NCBI GenBank assembly: GCA_031213475.1
Contig: JARUPZ010000024.1
Span: 3,961,991 to 4,025,990, forward strand
DNA from: Nereocystis luetkeana
Lineage: Eukaryota > Sar > Phaeophyceae > Laminariales > Laminariaceae
Direction: 5' to 3'
Length of the DNA stretch: 64,000 nt
Shown here in pieces: positions 51,063 through 62,938 of the stretch (position 1 is its first letter; each line of letters begins with the position of its first letter). The notes below the pieces were generated by a model. That model was not told where the DNA came from. It ran no database searches and was given only the letters and a program-made list of their open reading frames with translations. The position numbers were made by a program, and so were the translations under genes.

Positions 51063-53109
51063 GCATGCAACTCGTGGCGATCACGTGCGTGGCAAATCTT
51101 GATGTTGATGGGTTTTGGCGCAGGTACATAAAAAAATCGCTCAGATACATACCCGGGGATCTTTAACGCTACTCCATCGCTTCCACCCCTGGGGCAAAGT
51201 GTCTAATAGGAGGCTCTCACCAGCAAACAAAGCACCCAAGACAGCACACGCGAACCACAAACAGACAATACACGAAATCGGAAAACCCAATAAAAAAACG
51301 TGAGAACGCTACGTGTAACCGGTACCAGGATATCATCTATCAGGTACTCAAAGCGGAGAAAGAAGCCGGTCATGACAAAAAAGGAACGGAAGGAATGCGG
51401 AAAAGTGTCCAACAGCCAGGGGGTGGCGTAGAGCTCCTCTCTCCTCTCTGCTCCAAAAACGCATGTTGTTGTGTTTCCGTACTATATAACGTGTTTCTTG
51501 GACATATATACCAGAGATAAAACTATGGCGAATACACTGGCCCTTTCAATCAGTAGATTTCACTGCTGTACCGCCATTACATACTGCGCCAGTGCCCAGC
51601 CCTCCTACTTCCACTTCTGTTTTTCATTTTATTTTTATGGCCTTTTAGTATAGGTGGGATGCAAGGATCTCGAATCATCATGCCTTCGCGAGGAAACGGG
51701 ACAACCCACAGCACTATATCCTTACCCCTGGACTCAGCATGACGCCGGGCCCCGCATCGTCATAGCAGCGCGTCAGGTGAAAGCAGCAAGTTCAAGAACG
51801 AAGAAAAACAGAGTACGATGACATGCGTCGTAGGCGGTGACGCTCCCAGGTGGCAGTTACATGTTGCGGTCCACGAAACAACCTGCATGCCTACGCATCA
51901 ATAGCAAATTCCGTGAATATGACATCCGGTAGTTCCGAGGCGCTACGAGCCACACAATCAGGGTGTAGAGTGGCAGCATGGGCCTCTTTCTTGCTCGAGT
52001 TCGCTGACGGTGACAATCGGCAACGTGTGTAAAGTTGATACATGCCGGTGACGATGAACTCCGCTTCAGAAGAAGCCCACGGTGCCAGTCTTCTCGCGGA
52101 CCGTGCACTGATTTTTTTCTACCAGAGTTTCCAACGAAGTCCGCGTTTTGTTTTGTTTGGTTTTCGGACGAGTACTGCCGTACGTGGTCTTGTACTCTCC
52201 CGTACAAAAATACACACATATATACAAGAGCTACCAAAATTTTCCGCCCAGGCCTGCACAAGAAACCACACTCGGGGGCATTTCCTGGATCTTGTCGCCC
52301 AACATTATTTTTTTGAACACTCGTGCACCGTGAGCCTCCCAACCTGCAACACGGCCGACGCCGACGTTTTCGCGGATGGGGCCATCCTCGTGGGCTCCGA
52401 GGACGACTTCACGAACTGGAACTGGTGCCCTGATTAACGGCATCGCTTGGCTGAAATAACGCACCAACCCGTCATCACGCAACGCTAGCTAAACCCTATC
52501 TATGTCAAGTACAACTGTACGAGCGAGTACTGCTGTGGTACCGTACGGAGCACAATCATATTTCCTGTACGACACAGTCCACTGCAGCTTGCTGGCCACT
52601 CGTAGGCCTCTTAAACGCTCCTCCCCAACTCCGAATGTCCGCCTGCCGCGCCGGTTTGGAAACATGCGCTGTAGCAAACAACGTCCCGGTCTACTGCAGA
52701 CGGTATGCGGCCTCGTCATCGTTGCACGATTCCGCTAAACTCTAGAGGGAACCAAAGCTCGCCGAAGCTTCAACATATGATATGATACGTGGTAAGACGG
52801 TGGCGTAGCGATACCTCTGACTTGATGAACTGTCGTTGTGCCAGGTACTTCTATAACGTGCCAGGTACTACAATAAAACTGCTGTCCTGTAGTGTGCGTA
52901 GTGACATGGAGGTGCGAGCGTCCCGCTTCTGGCGCGGCGGGTTCGCAATATTAAGGGGCCGGTCCTGCAAATAGTGCGTTCACCACACTTTCACGGGACG
53001 CGGTCGTGACAGACATTTTTTACCGCACTAAAGCGGGGCCCCTAACCGACGGGTACCGCATTCTTGCGGGACGACGACGGTTGACAAAAGCGCCAATTTG
53101 TCAAAGGCG
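51063..53109. other. No confident gene, one possible terminal exon
   Basis: Mostly unremarkable sequence with T-rich patches and repeated CCAGGTAC words (52840-52870). The only coding-like part is 52325-52437, listed separately. Confidence 0.5.
52325..52437 (+). CDS. Possible 3'-terminal exon of an unrecognised gene
   Basis: The last ~35 codons before TAA at 52435-52437 read NTADADVFADGAILVGSEDD then FTNWNWCPD. Third positions are almost all G or C, as in the firm exons of this window and unlike the flanking AT-richer sequence. The frame is open upstream to 52042, but that part has no such bias, so an intron boundary near 52325 is likely. No matching upstream exon was identified and the product is unknown. 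Confidence 0.3.
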
Positions 53110-54055
53110 TTTCGTGTCTGGCAGTGGTCGAGACGGGACAGGATGATATTCTGGTATTTGGACATATTTTTCACAAAGCAATTGGAGACGGGACGGTGAA
53201 ATAATCCAACATATGGTTCGCTGGACGGGGCGGTCGGTGTACCTTTCCTCGACAGGACGGAAAGATGTAGGATCGAATTTTCTGCTTTTCATAACGGGAT
53301 GCGACGGTAAGCGCATTTCTTGAAGGGACGGGACGGGATGGTACATATATTTCATCTCGACGGGACGGGATGGTACATTATTTTTTTCTCGACGGGACGG
53401 GATGGTCGTGGCTCATCTTCTGGTGGCTGTGCTTGTTGCGGCTGAAGCAGTTGTTAGTTGCGGTCGGGGTTGGTGGTCCTCGTTGGTCGGCCACGCGCCT
53501 AAGGTACTACCGGTGTCGAGCACGGCGGTGCTGGTGGCGGTCCTGGCGGTAATTGGTGTTTGTTGTGTTGTCTGGTTCGTGTATGTGGTGTGCGAGATTG
53601 GCGTAAAATTATGTTGTTTCTTAATTTATTTTCGTAATTTCGTAGTATTTGTCCAACAAACGGCCCTACCAGGTATCTAATTTCGAAGTAGCTATACATT
53701 AATAGTATCTAGTCTTCGTCACTACTTCATTGTTTCCATGATAATCTCGTAAAGAACCACTGATTTCATATTACGTCAAGTTTAGACGGCCGTCCGTCAC
53801 AGGTGCAGTCTCCAGACATCTTTGATGGGCAGAAGAACCATTAGTACTCATGGTGCTACGGGAAGGAGTGACGGCAATGGCGGGACTGGACGGTGGAGGG
53901 AGGTTTTGACGGTTAGACTGGACGGTACGGACGGGTTTCGTCGACGGGACGGGACGGTCAAGTGGAACGGGAAATATCTTTTCGAAGGGACGGGAAGGTA
54001 CAAGTCAACGGCAGGCGAACTATTCGACGGGACGGGACAACGGTTCCATTAGGTC
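53110..54055 (+). repeat. GACGGGACGGG minisatellite, plus orientation
   Basis: At least ten irregular copies of GACGGGACGGGAYGGT occur, with the tightest cluster at 53320-53405 (units separated by T-rich spacers such as ACATATATTTCATCTC) and further copies at 53890-54045. The reverse-complement form of the same array is at 56795-57215. Confidence 0.8.
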
Positions 54056-54554
54056 GACGGTTTCACCGACCAGCCCCATCGTTACCGTCCCTACCTTCCC
54101 GTCAATAAACTGTGAAATTCCTCGACATTTTCAACCTCCATGTAAAATTCTAGCATAAAAAACGGCAACAAAATCGTTGATTTTGAGATTGTACCCCTTC
54201 AATTTCGACAAATCCCGCGTCAACAGAAGTGGATGAGCTTGCGCAATCTCATGGGGCTTGTTTCGCCGCAAGCCGTCTCGAGTAGGCCTCACGGTGATCG
54301 TGCTGCTTTGTGATAGGGACCTTGCTGTTCGCTGCTATGTGCATTGCATGCGGCGGAATTCTGACTTGTTTGGCATCGACTGCGTACGCACATCCCATGT
54401 GCTTAGGCCTATTTACTATTTCACTGCAGCGGTGTCCAACAACTTTATTCCGGGGATGAATCGATTGATTAATTTATCTGAATCGGGTTGATTTACTCAC
54501 GATCAGTTCATTAAAATCAAGACAATCAACTGCACAATGATGCGGTTAATAATC

Positions 54555-54690
54555 ATGATTGTTATCGCCCTCGAAGAAATGCATTCGAGCACGGTTCGCA
54601 GTGCTTTTCTTTGTTTTTGGTGAAGTCGAAGTTGCAGTTGGTGAGAGTGACGAGAGACCAGTCGGCACCGTGATCCCGAACAAGCAGTTG
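54555..54690 (+). repeat. REP-C copy 3 (partial)
   Basis: Matches 14391-14520: GCCCTCGAAGAAATGCATTC, TGGTGAAGTCG, GGTGAGAGTGACGAGAG and CCAGTCGGCACCG. A REP-E fragment (54730-54761, GGCACATTCTGCCTACGAGT) follows shortly after. Confidence 0.8.
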
Positions 54691-54761
54691 GCTGCGCAAC
54701 AACTGCAGGAATGTTTCTGACGTATTTCGTGGACAACAGGCACATTCTGCCTACGAGTACT

Positions 54762-54929
<168 letters not shown>

Positions 54930-54960
54930 TTAATACTATTATTACATCAACTACTACTAT

Positions 54961-55540
54961 TAACACCACAGCGGCCAATAGTTTTTCATCATACGCCTGA
55001 CCAGAGCCCGCCACACGTCACCGGCCATTGTGTGTTGGTGTTGCTCGGATTTACTGGGCGCGTACAGACGCGAGCAAACCCCGAGACCAACTCTCCTGTA
55101 GTTGTGGTCTGGCGCCGCGAAGAGACGCGCTGGGTGCGCTGCACTGCTCGTAGGACCCAAGCGTCTGAGCCAACTCTGACTGCCTTCCTTTGGTCTGGCG
55201 GCGGAGAGACGAACCGAGTCAACTCGTCTTGGTATTTGGTACTTCACAATCTGACTGTCTGCTGGTTTTGCTGCTGGTTTTGCTGCTGCTATAGTCTACG
55301 AGTACGTATCCACCGAGAGGTGCGCGCCACGTACGCTTCTCTTGGTACCCAAACCCGCGCCAGCCGATTGTTGTAGTGGCCACGGAGAGATGCGCCCCCC
55401 GCTGACCGCGCGTCGGACGCGAAGCAAGGACGCTAGTTAGTAGACAGTTGTGTCACCATCCAACTAATCGATTGTTCTGCTGCTGGTCATTGTCGTGGAA
55501 AACATCTTGGGTTCAGAGAGCTTGCTCTTCTCGTGTACCT
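54961..55540 (-). repeat. REP-A copy 3 (inverted)
   Basis: The reverse complement matches copy 2 from the AAGATGTT.TCCACG block to the shared GGCCGCTG module at 54970, with GCAGTGCAGCGCACCCAGCG well conserved. Confidence 0.85.
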
Positions 55541-55559
55541 ACCTGGTGTGATATCATAG

Positions 55560-55990
55560 TATGTTGGTACATGGTATGATGGTACTACGCGGCTTGATAT
55601 ATACTATATGGAACAAACACGGTACGTGGTATGGGATATGTTGGTGGTCTGGTATATATGAATATGAGAAAACCACCGTATGTTGTAGGGTATGTGTTGA
55701 CGGTATGGGACGGGAAAAACACAGTATATGGCATGGTACGTTTGCGTTATGGTACCATGGTACGATGTCGTGTAGTATATGGCTGAATTTGCGTGGTTAT
55801 ATGGTATGCTTCAGTAATATAAGGCCCGTAAGGGTTATAATACCTCGTACGAATATCATCTGTAATGAGCTTATATATCGGCCACTGGAAAGTGTTCGAA
55901 AATATAAGCCTTGCGGACAGACAGACAGACAGACGGACATATTTACATTTACTAAAATAGAGACTCAGTTCTACAAACTGATGATTGAAA
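55560..55990 (-). repeat. REP-B copy 3 (inverted)
   Basis: GGTATGGGA and TGGTATGATGG-type units, a TATGCTTCAGTAATATAAGG block, AGTGTTCGAAAATATAAGCC, (GACA)n at 55917-55935 and ACTCAGTTCTACAAACTGA, the reverse complement of 15698-16100. Confidence 0.83.
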
Positions 55991-56794
55991 TAAAAAGTAA
56001 GTACAAATATTACGAAAAGTACGAAAACATGAAGGATTACTACCAGGTAGTAAGTGTGTAAACTACTATACCTGGTGTTGTCGCTGTTTTGGGTTTTCTA
56101 AATGAATCTTCATACTTCATATATTCCCACCTGCAACACCTGCCACAGCCGCAAGTTCGCCTCCACGACACCCCACACAAAAAGCACACAGAGACCACTC
56201 AACTCACGGCCACACCACTAGTACTGGTGTGGCCCAAATATATGTCAGGTTACATATCATCAAGCGAGACGCAAAACGAGCTATGTCAAGGATGTAGTGT
56301 TTCACACTAAACCAATTATAGTAGTTTGGTGTCAGCCAAAACTTGTCACAAGGCAAAATTGCTGCCTACCTAGGGGTGAAAGTGCTGTATCCTAACATAT
56401 TTGATGTGACCGGCACGGACGCCATGGATGCCTATCTCACGGGCGGGGTCGATCGACCAGCAGCGAGCGGCACTAGAACCACCACCACCGCCGCAACAAC
56501 CTTCACTACCACCTACCTCCACCTCCACAACCACCAGCAGCATAGCGCAAGCACAACCACCAGAACAGCCACCATGAGCTGGCACCGCAACAACAGTACA
56601 TGGGGCTGGGGTGGGAAGAAATCAGGAGAAAACGTGTAGTGGCAGCACTTCTCGGAGCTTGGGTCGCGGGTCGGGAAGAAAGACGTCTGCGTCGGGACGG
56701 CTCCCTTCGCGCAACCAGCAGTGCAGGAAAGTCTTCACACGTACGACCGCGCCGACCTTGCAGCAGGAAAGAAGACAAATGTATTTACTGTCCC
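55991..56794. other. No recognised gene
   Basis: ACCACC/CAACAACC-rich sequence at 56480-56600 opens Thr- or Gly-rich frames on both strands. Nothing else is recognisable. Confidence 0.5.
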
Positions 56795-57215
56795 GTTCAG
56801 CCCAGGAAAATATATATATCGTCCCGCCCCGCCGAAGAACAAAAAAATTATCGTCCCGGGGTGCCGTCGGAAAAAATATTTACCGTCTCGTCCCGCCGAG
56901 GGGAAAAATAGTCACCGTCCCGTCCCGCCAAGGGCAAAATGTTTACCGTCCCGTCCCACCGAGGTAAGAAATATTTGCCGTCACGTCCCGCCGACGTAAA
57001 AAATATTTACCCTCCCGTCCCGCCTGAGAAAAATGTTTACAGTCCCGTCCCGTCGTGAAATTCGTCTCGTTGAGTTTTAACGTCCCGTCCCGTCGAGAAA
57101 TTATGCGCCCGTTGTCCCGTCCCGCCGACTTTTATGCTTTCATTTTACGTCCTATCCCGCCCCGTTGCCATTTTTTCCCCCTCCAAACAAGTTAAATCTG
57201 TCTCGTCCCGTCCTG
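56795..57215 (-). repeat. CCCGTCCCG minisatellite (minus orientation of the 53-kb array)
   Basis: About ten units of roughly 33-35 bp with the pattern CGTCCCGTCCCGCCGAGG followed by AAAAATATTTAC. This is the reverse complement of the GACGGGACGGG array at 53110-54055 and has the more regular periodicity. Confidence 0.83.
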
Positions 57216-57244
57216 CCACGATTCTCAGTCACTGTGATGAGCCT

Positions 57245-59500
57245 TGGAAAACTCGAAAAATCGTCTTATCCACTCCCGCAGGAATAAAAGGTTTGAGGGC
57301 TTGCCACGCGCTCCAGGGCACGGATCGCGCCCGGATCTCGACCAACATGTCCGGCCCGGCTTTGGGGGTCGACTATTTAGCGATTCGCCGAAGAGCGTTC
57401 GTACGAAGAGACATGTTCGAAAAAGTACGAACAAGTCTCATACATAAGATACGTACGAGCTGGGCCAGCCGAAAATGGTTAAACTATCCGCAGGTCGTAT
57501 CTCGTGAACCCCTGCGAATTTGGACTTGAAATTTGGAGGCACTGACCCTGGCACAACACTGCACGCGCAGAAAAAAAAGTGTATTGAAATTGAGTCATGT
57601 TTATATTCCGACTCGATCTCGACGAGTTATCAGCGGAAACTCAGAAACGCCAATTTTTCACCACAAATTTCGCAACAAACTCGTCGTTCTCGATGGAGAC
57701 GAAAACTGGAATAGCGTAGCTGAAGACCTCAGGAGAACATCGACATTACTTTCATTGCCAAATTCGCGACCCATCCAGAGATATTGCCAAAACACGAAAT
57801 TCATACATAAAACAAGTAATTACAAGAAATATGAGTTTTTCTGCGATGCCTCGCCCAATTTTGCGAGCTTCGATCCAAAAAGTATCCTCATATTTGAACC
57901 ACATGCTCAAACAAGCGAAGAATGCGCCTTTTTAGTTTTAGTTTTTTCCAGACAAGGTATGGCCGTTTTTGTATTTTTTCGGATCGTTGTATCGGTCATA
58001 TCCCTCGAACAAAAAAAAGAATTTTCCGTTTGTTGGTTGGTGCATGATCAACACGGTGTAAAAAAACCACATCCCAATATGTAATATTTAGTGGGGCATC
58101 GCCGATCAATAAAAAGATCAGCACCTTGGCTTGCCCAGTTTGTCCCAGGTACCAGGTACTTGACAACAAATACCAGGATAACTGGTAACCGCTCTTTTTC
58201 TTGCCTCATCACCACTACTATTATACGCGTACCTGCTACATGTCCCTGCAAAATTGGCGCATTGGTGATCTCTTACTGGCTGCAAGCCCTGCTGCTATAT
58301 CCGTTATGCTGCACAGTACTGCTGCAGTGTGCCAGTACTACTACAATAGTACGTGCGGTATTTTACACGCTGCTGTACCGGTTTACTCGTAATTAAAGCG
58401 GTACTACTGCTATGTACACGACTATACCAGGTATACGAGCACTACTTTTTGTATCTCTTGTGATTTCGTAGCCACGCCTCTCGCCATCGAGGCCACCGAG
58501 GAAGCAATCACTACTCCGCTTTCTGGCAGCGCTTTGGGAGACGCACGCAGGCCGACTCACAGATAAATTGCCAGGTACAAATGCGTCACTGGGGCGACAC
58601 ACAGCTCCTTCCAAACCCCAGGTAGTTCTGCGAAAAGAGGTGATGGGTTCTGAGCGATGATCACGAGCGGGGACTAGACGTGAGGAACCCCACATGAAAA
58701 GGCCATGGAAACCCTTACAGGAGATTACTCTCAGATTACTTGTAAAATAATGTGGGTTTCCGCATCTTTCTGATGAAGGGTTTCTCAAGTATTGCCCCCG
58801 CTAGTGATCCTCGCTCGGAACCTGCCACCTCTTTTCGCAGGATTATGAGGTGGTTGAAAGGAGCCGGGTCGCCCCAGTGACGCATTTGTACCAGGCAATT
58901 TATCTGTGAGTCGGCCTGCGTGCGTCCCCCAGGGCGCTGCCTGTAAGCGGAGTAGGAGTAGTGATTGCACCCTCGGCGTGAGGCGTGGCTACGAAATCAC
59001 CAGACTCAGAAATACATTCTGTTGTAGTCGTACGAGTACGTACAGTACCGCTTTTATTACTGTTTTTATTACTGCAAGTAGACCGGTACAACAGCGTGTA
59101 GAGGCACGTACTACCAGGTATTGTAGTACTGGAGCACTGCAGCAGCAGTACAATACAGCGTAACAATTACAGCAGCAAGGCTTGCGGCCAGTAAGAGACC
59201 ACAAATGCGCTAAGTTTGCAGCGGCATGTAGTAGCAGGTATAGTGGTGATGAGGCAAGAAAGAGAGCCTCCTTGCGGTTACCAGTTACCTGGCATCTTAC
59301 GTTTTAGAATTTTTCGTACTTTTTCGAACATGTCTCTCCGTACGAGCGCTCTTCGGCGAAACGCCAAGTATTCGACACAGAAAGCCCGGCCGGACACCTT
59401 ATTCGAGGGTGCGATCGGTGCCCTCTGGAGCACGTGGCAAACCCTCAAACTTTGTTTCCCGGCGGGAATGGGTAAAAGACGATTTCCCTGGTTTCAGTAT
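57245..59500. repeat. 2.25-kb imperfect foldback (long inverted repeat)
   Basis: Inner arms 58150-58700 and 58780-59290 are inverted copies. Examples are CAATTTATCTGTGAGTCGGC at 58897 against its complement at 58553, and CTTGCCTCATCACCACTA at 58200 against its complement at 59250. Outer arms 57249-57445 and 59310-59500 also pair (CGAAGAGCG and GACATGTTCGAAAAAGTACG on the left; complement near 59312-59355). The left arm carries about 680 bp (57446-58130) not represented on the right. The centre lies near 58735. No open frame is conserved between arms. Confidence 0.85.
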
Positions 59501-60840
59501 GAAATACCTTATTTTTATGCACGTACCGGTAAAATATTGTCTGTTGTTTCTCCCAGGCTATGCTCTCATGAGCTGTGAGCACAGCCTAGACATATAAGAG
59601 GTACACAACAGACAACATGCACAGATCCCATCGTTACAACGCGTACACGCCGTGCGTGTGCGACACACATCCATATTGCAGTATTGCTGTGGCTGGTTGT
59701 GGTTACCGGAGCCTGCGTCTGTATTCCCCGGTCTGCCTCACTAGGTATATTTTTATACTTACTTACCCAGGCTGACGTACGCGTACATTTTTTTGTGTTT
59801 TTTGCACGAAGCACGGCCCACGACGCAGACAGCAATAGCAGTCGTGCACAGAGCGTGTTTACCTCCAGCTTCCTAAGGCACCACAACCCCGCTGCCCAGC
59901 AGCAGCAACAGCAGTGGGCAGTGTATGGATGATCGTACTGCGGCTATGATAGTCCATTTATCCGAGACTTCGGTCGATTTTTCGACCACGCCACCACCAC
60001 ACCATCATCACCTCTCTCCCTGCCGCTTCTTCTTCGTATCGCTGAGTGTAATCCAACATTGCCACTGCTCCAGCTGTGCTGAGCTCTGTGCGCCAACAGC
60101 AGCAGCAGGCAGCGTGCTATGCGCATGAGGCAGATCCGCGCTGTACTCTCACTACTACTACTACCACTGTAGAGTTCGTTGTTCTTGTCGTCGGCATTGG
60201 CCTTAGCACGTGCCTGCCGTCATGTGTGACCGGTATTTTTTCTCCGTACCGATCATCCCCGGATCGATATGTATTTCGTCGAGTCGAGTGCAACAACTCG
60301 TTTGTACAAGCATCGCGTACATCAGCATTCGTGCGGAACATACTGACAGTTACTGACTGCTGTGTGTCCTGCAATGCTGACCGATAGATCGTATGGCGGG
60401 CTGCAAGGGCACCAGTACACGTTCCTATGTCGCAGTACGCGTATTTTCTGCTGTTGTATCATATCACACATGACCTTTTACGGCAGTACTGTCGTACTTG
60501 TACAAGCTAACCTAAGAGATCCTGCAATGTGATAGATTGCGTAGGTTAGGTGTACGAGTACTGCTCTAGCGCAGATGACAAACTGCGCTCGTTAATTTCT
60601 TCGATCCTCGCTTTTTTATGTTTCACTTTTGACTTATTTTGTACCAGGACACCCACATAGCTTTTCTGGCCTAGTTATACTTGGGATTTATCGAGTTGGG
60701 TGTTTTAACGCAAGGTCACGGAGTTCGGGCGCGCTTACGTGTGGCGCGCGTTTCGTTCCTCAATCTTTCACAGTTGCTCGTATTACTTGGGGAGCAAAGC
60801 CAAGTATGTTCCAGAGTATGTGCTTCGTGCACTCGGAGTA
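59501..60840. other. No recognised gene
   Basis: Short CAG-rich and CTACTACTAC patches (59890-59915, 60090-60105, 60145-60165). Open frames are short and without motifs. Confidence 0.5.
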
Positions 60841-61620
60841 GTCCGGGTTTTTGTACTACAGAATCCGCGAGGAACTCGGAGTATTTCCAGGTTCTGCAGT
60901 TCTGCGGATAGTACTGCGGGTTCTTTCGGGCTCGCAGGATTTCGGGATTCTCCAATGCCGCTGCTGTAGATACTCCCTATTGTGCTTCAAGTATGTCAGG
61001 ACTCTGTATCGCGGGTACTACAAGTGCGAACAGTATTTCGTCCGTTGGTAGTGTTCGTACTGCGAGTACTCGCAGTACCGAAATCCTCTCAATATGCTCG
61101 GTATGTTTGGAGTATGAAGTATACTTCCACCGTCTGGGCACCGTGCCGACAATTATTTGTCTCACTGTTGGGCACGAAACACTCACAGATGTGGTCCCAC
61201 GAGTGGGAGTTGGAGCGAATTACTTTCGCTGGGGACAACTCGGGTACTCAAATCACTGGTCAGTCTTTCGAGAATATGTACTACTGCGAGTGCTCTCAGT
61301 GTTTCGAGTTTCTGTACTGCGGATACTGCTTGCACTCCAAGTATCATGTGTTTCAAAACTGCGCATATATTTGCCTGTGCTCTCCAGGTTCCATACTGCT
61401 CATACTCTCAGTACTCTCCTTATTTCGGTCTTCTCATCACTCGCAATATGTGGGCCTTCTCAGTGTTTGCCGTGTTTCGGCCGCCAGTGCTCCAATCCTC
61501 TCAGCACTCTCCCTTTTTAGGCCTACTCAGCACTCGCAATATGTGGGCCTTCTCAGTGCTTGCCGTGTTTCGGCCGCCAGTGCTCCAATACTCTCAGTAC
61601 TCGGACTACGAGTTGTTCTT
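60841..61620 (+). repeat. Degenerate TACTCGCAGTACT-type array with a 93-bp tandem duplication
   Basis: The words GTACTGCGAGTACT, CTCAGTACTC and close variants recur throughout. 61412-61504 and 61505-61600 are a 93-bp tandem duplication (CGCAATATGTGGGCCTTCTC at 61442 and 61535). Similar words occur at 8030-8340. A 281-codon frame through this region is repeat-derived and rejected as a gene. Confidence 0.7.
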
Positions 61621-61680
61621 GAGCATCCATCCATGAAACCTTTATTTTACCTTGAGCACCAAGAAACACGCATTTTGCTG

Positions 61681-61681
<1 letters not shown>

Positions 61682-61713
<32 letters not shown>
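61682..61713. repeat. (AT)n microsatellite
   Basis: About 16 AT units immediately upstream of the first 1.2-kb tandem unit. Confidence 0.95.
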
Positions 61714-61720
<7 letters not shown>

Positions 61721-61726
61721 TTATAC

Positions 61727-62938
61727 AAGGCGCTTCGCTCCGCGGGCGGCCTACGCCGCCCGCTACGCTCGCTCTGGAAGAAAAAGTGCATCGAATTACG
61801 CGAAGCGGACAGAAGGCCGATGATTGAACATACCACTATATTTTTATGATTAATGTTGTAGTTGCAAATTGGCGGCTCGATAATGCCAAGAGTCTACGTA
61901 CGTACACGTACATACCCCAGGTAGGGTACTGATTTTCTTCTTTCGATATGCTGAATGATATGTACCTGGTACGTATGCACGTGCGAGAAAGCACAGCATG
62001 GCACAGCAGCAGCACCGCAAAAACAATGAAAATGAAACCGAAAAATTTGGAAAGAGAAAAAAAATCCCCGTCCCCTCTCTTGTAATAATTGTCTGCCCCT
62101 GGTACACCTTGCACTAGTCAAAGAAGAAACAAAAAAAAATGAACAGCAGAGCTTCTTTCTCAGCCTCGTACGCCGCCCGCCTCTCTCTCGACCACCTCGC
62201 CACCGATTCGATCCGGGTAAAGCTTTCCTCCCTCTCTGTCACAGTGATCCCCGTTGCTCGCCCCGCGTGAAGCCCGGTGCTCACCGTGACCCTCGTTCGC
62301 CAGCTCGACGATTTTCGGTGGTCAGACGGGCGTTCGTCTAAGTGTATAGTTCAGCGTGGTCGCAATAATAAGCACCGCTTGAATGCTAGCTTGCAATCCC
62401 GAACGACCCTTATGGACTCGTACATACTCAGTCTGATTTTTCAGACGGAGGCAAAAGAGAGCCCATTCATGCTTCCCTTGTGTCTCGAGGCACATACTAC
62501 GCCTAGCCACGAAAGCCGCGACCGAACTCCTTGCAACCCCCCCTCTACCCGCCAGCATCCGCCGACACCCGCGACGGCGCCGGGCTCGCCCGCGTCGCAG
62601 TGCTCCGACTACACACACGCACACGAAACGGAAGAAGAAAAAAAAGGAAAAAATAACTGAAAGTGCGAAAGAAATTTCAACCAGCCGGTGAAAAAAAGCG
62701 AAAGAGAGCCTCCCAAACCGCTGAAAAAACAAAATCGACTTTTTCTTTTTCCGAGTTTTTTTTCTATTGTTCCGGGAACAAAAGTGTGGCACGACAAGCA
62801 AGCACGCAAAGAAAGCAAAGAACGCGAAGAAAGCAAAGATCGTAGAAACGACAAAAATTCGTGGGAGACTCGCTAAGCGTGAGGCTCGTGCTTCTGATCA
62901 AGTGATTTTAGGAAAAGGGTAACTTTAAGTATGTGTAT
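61727..62938 (+). repeat. 1.2-kb tandem duplication, unit 1
   Basis: Begins CAAGGCGCTTCGCTCCGCGG, which includes a hairpin with a 9-bp stem (GCGGGCGGC-CTAC-GCCGCCCGC). It continues with a GATAATGCCAAGAGTC block, a CCCCAGGTAGGGTA block, a pyrimidine-rich AGCCTCGTACGCCGCCCGCC block (62162) and CCCCGCGTGAAGCCCGGTGC (62261). The same order is found in unit 2, 1212 bp downstream. Confidence 0.88.

Noticed and set aside
60982..61827. 281-codon plus frame, the longest outside the transposons and the EsV-1-7 gene
   Set aside because: Reads through TACTCGCAGTACT-type repeats, a 93-bp tandem duplication and an AT microsatellite; composition of the peptide follows the repeats.
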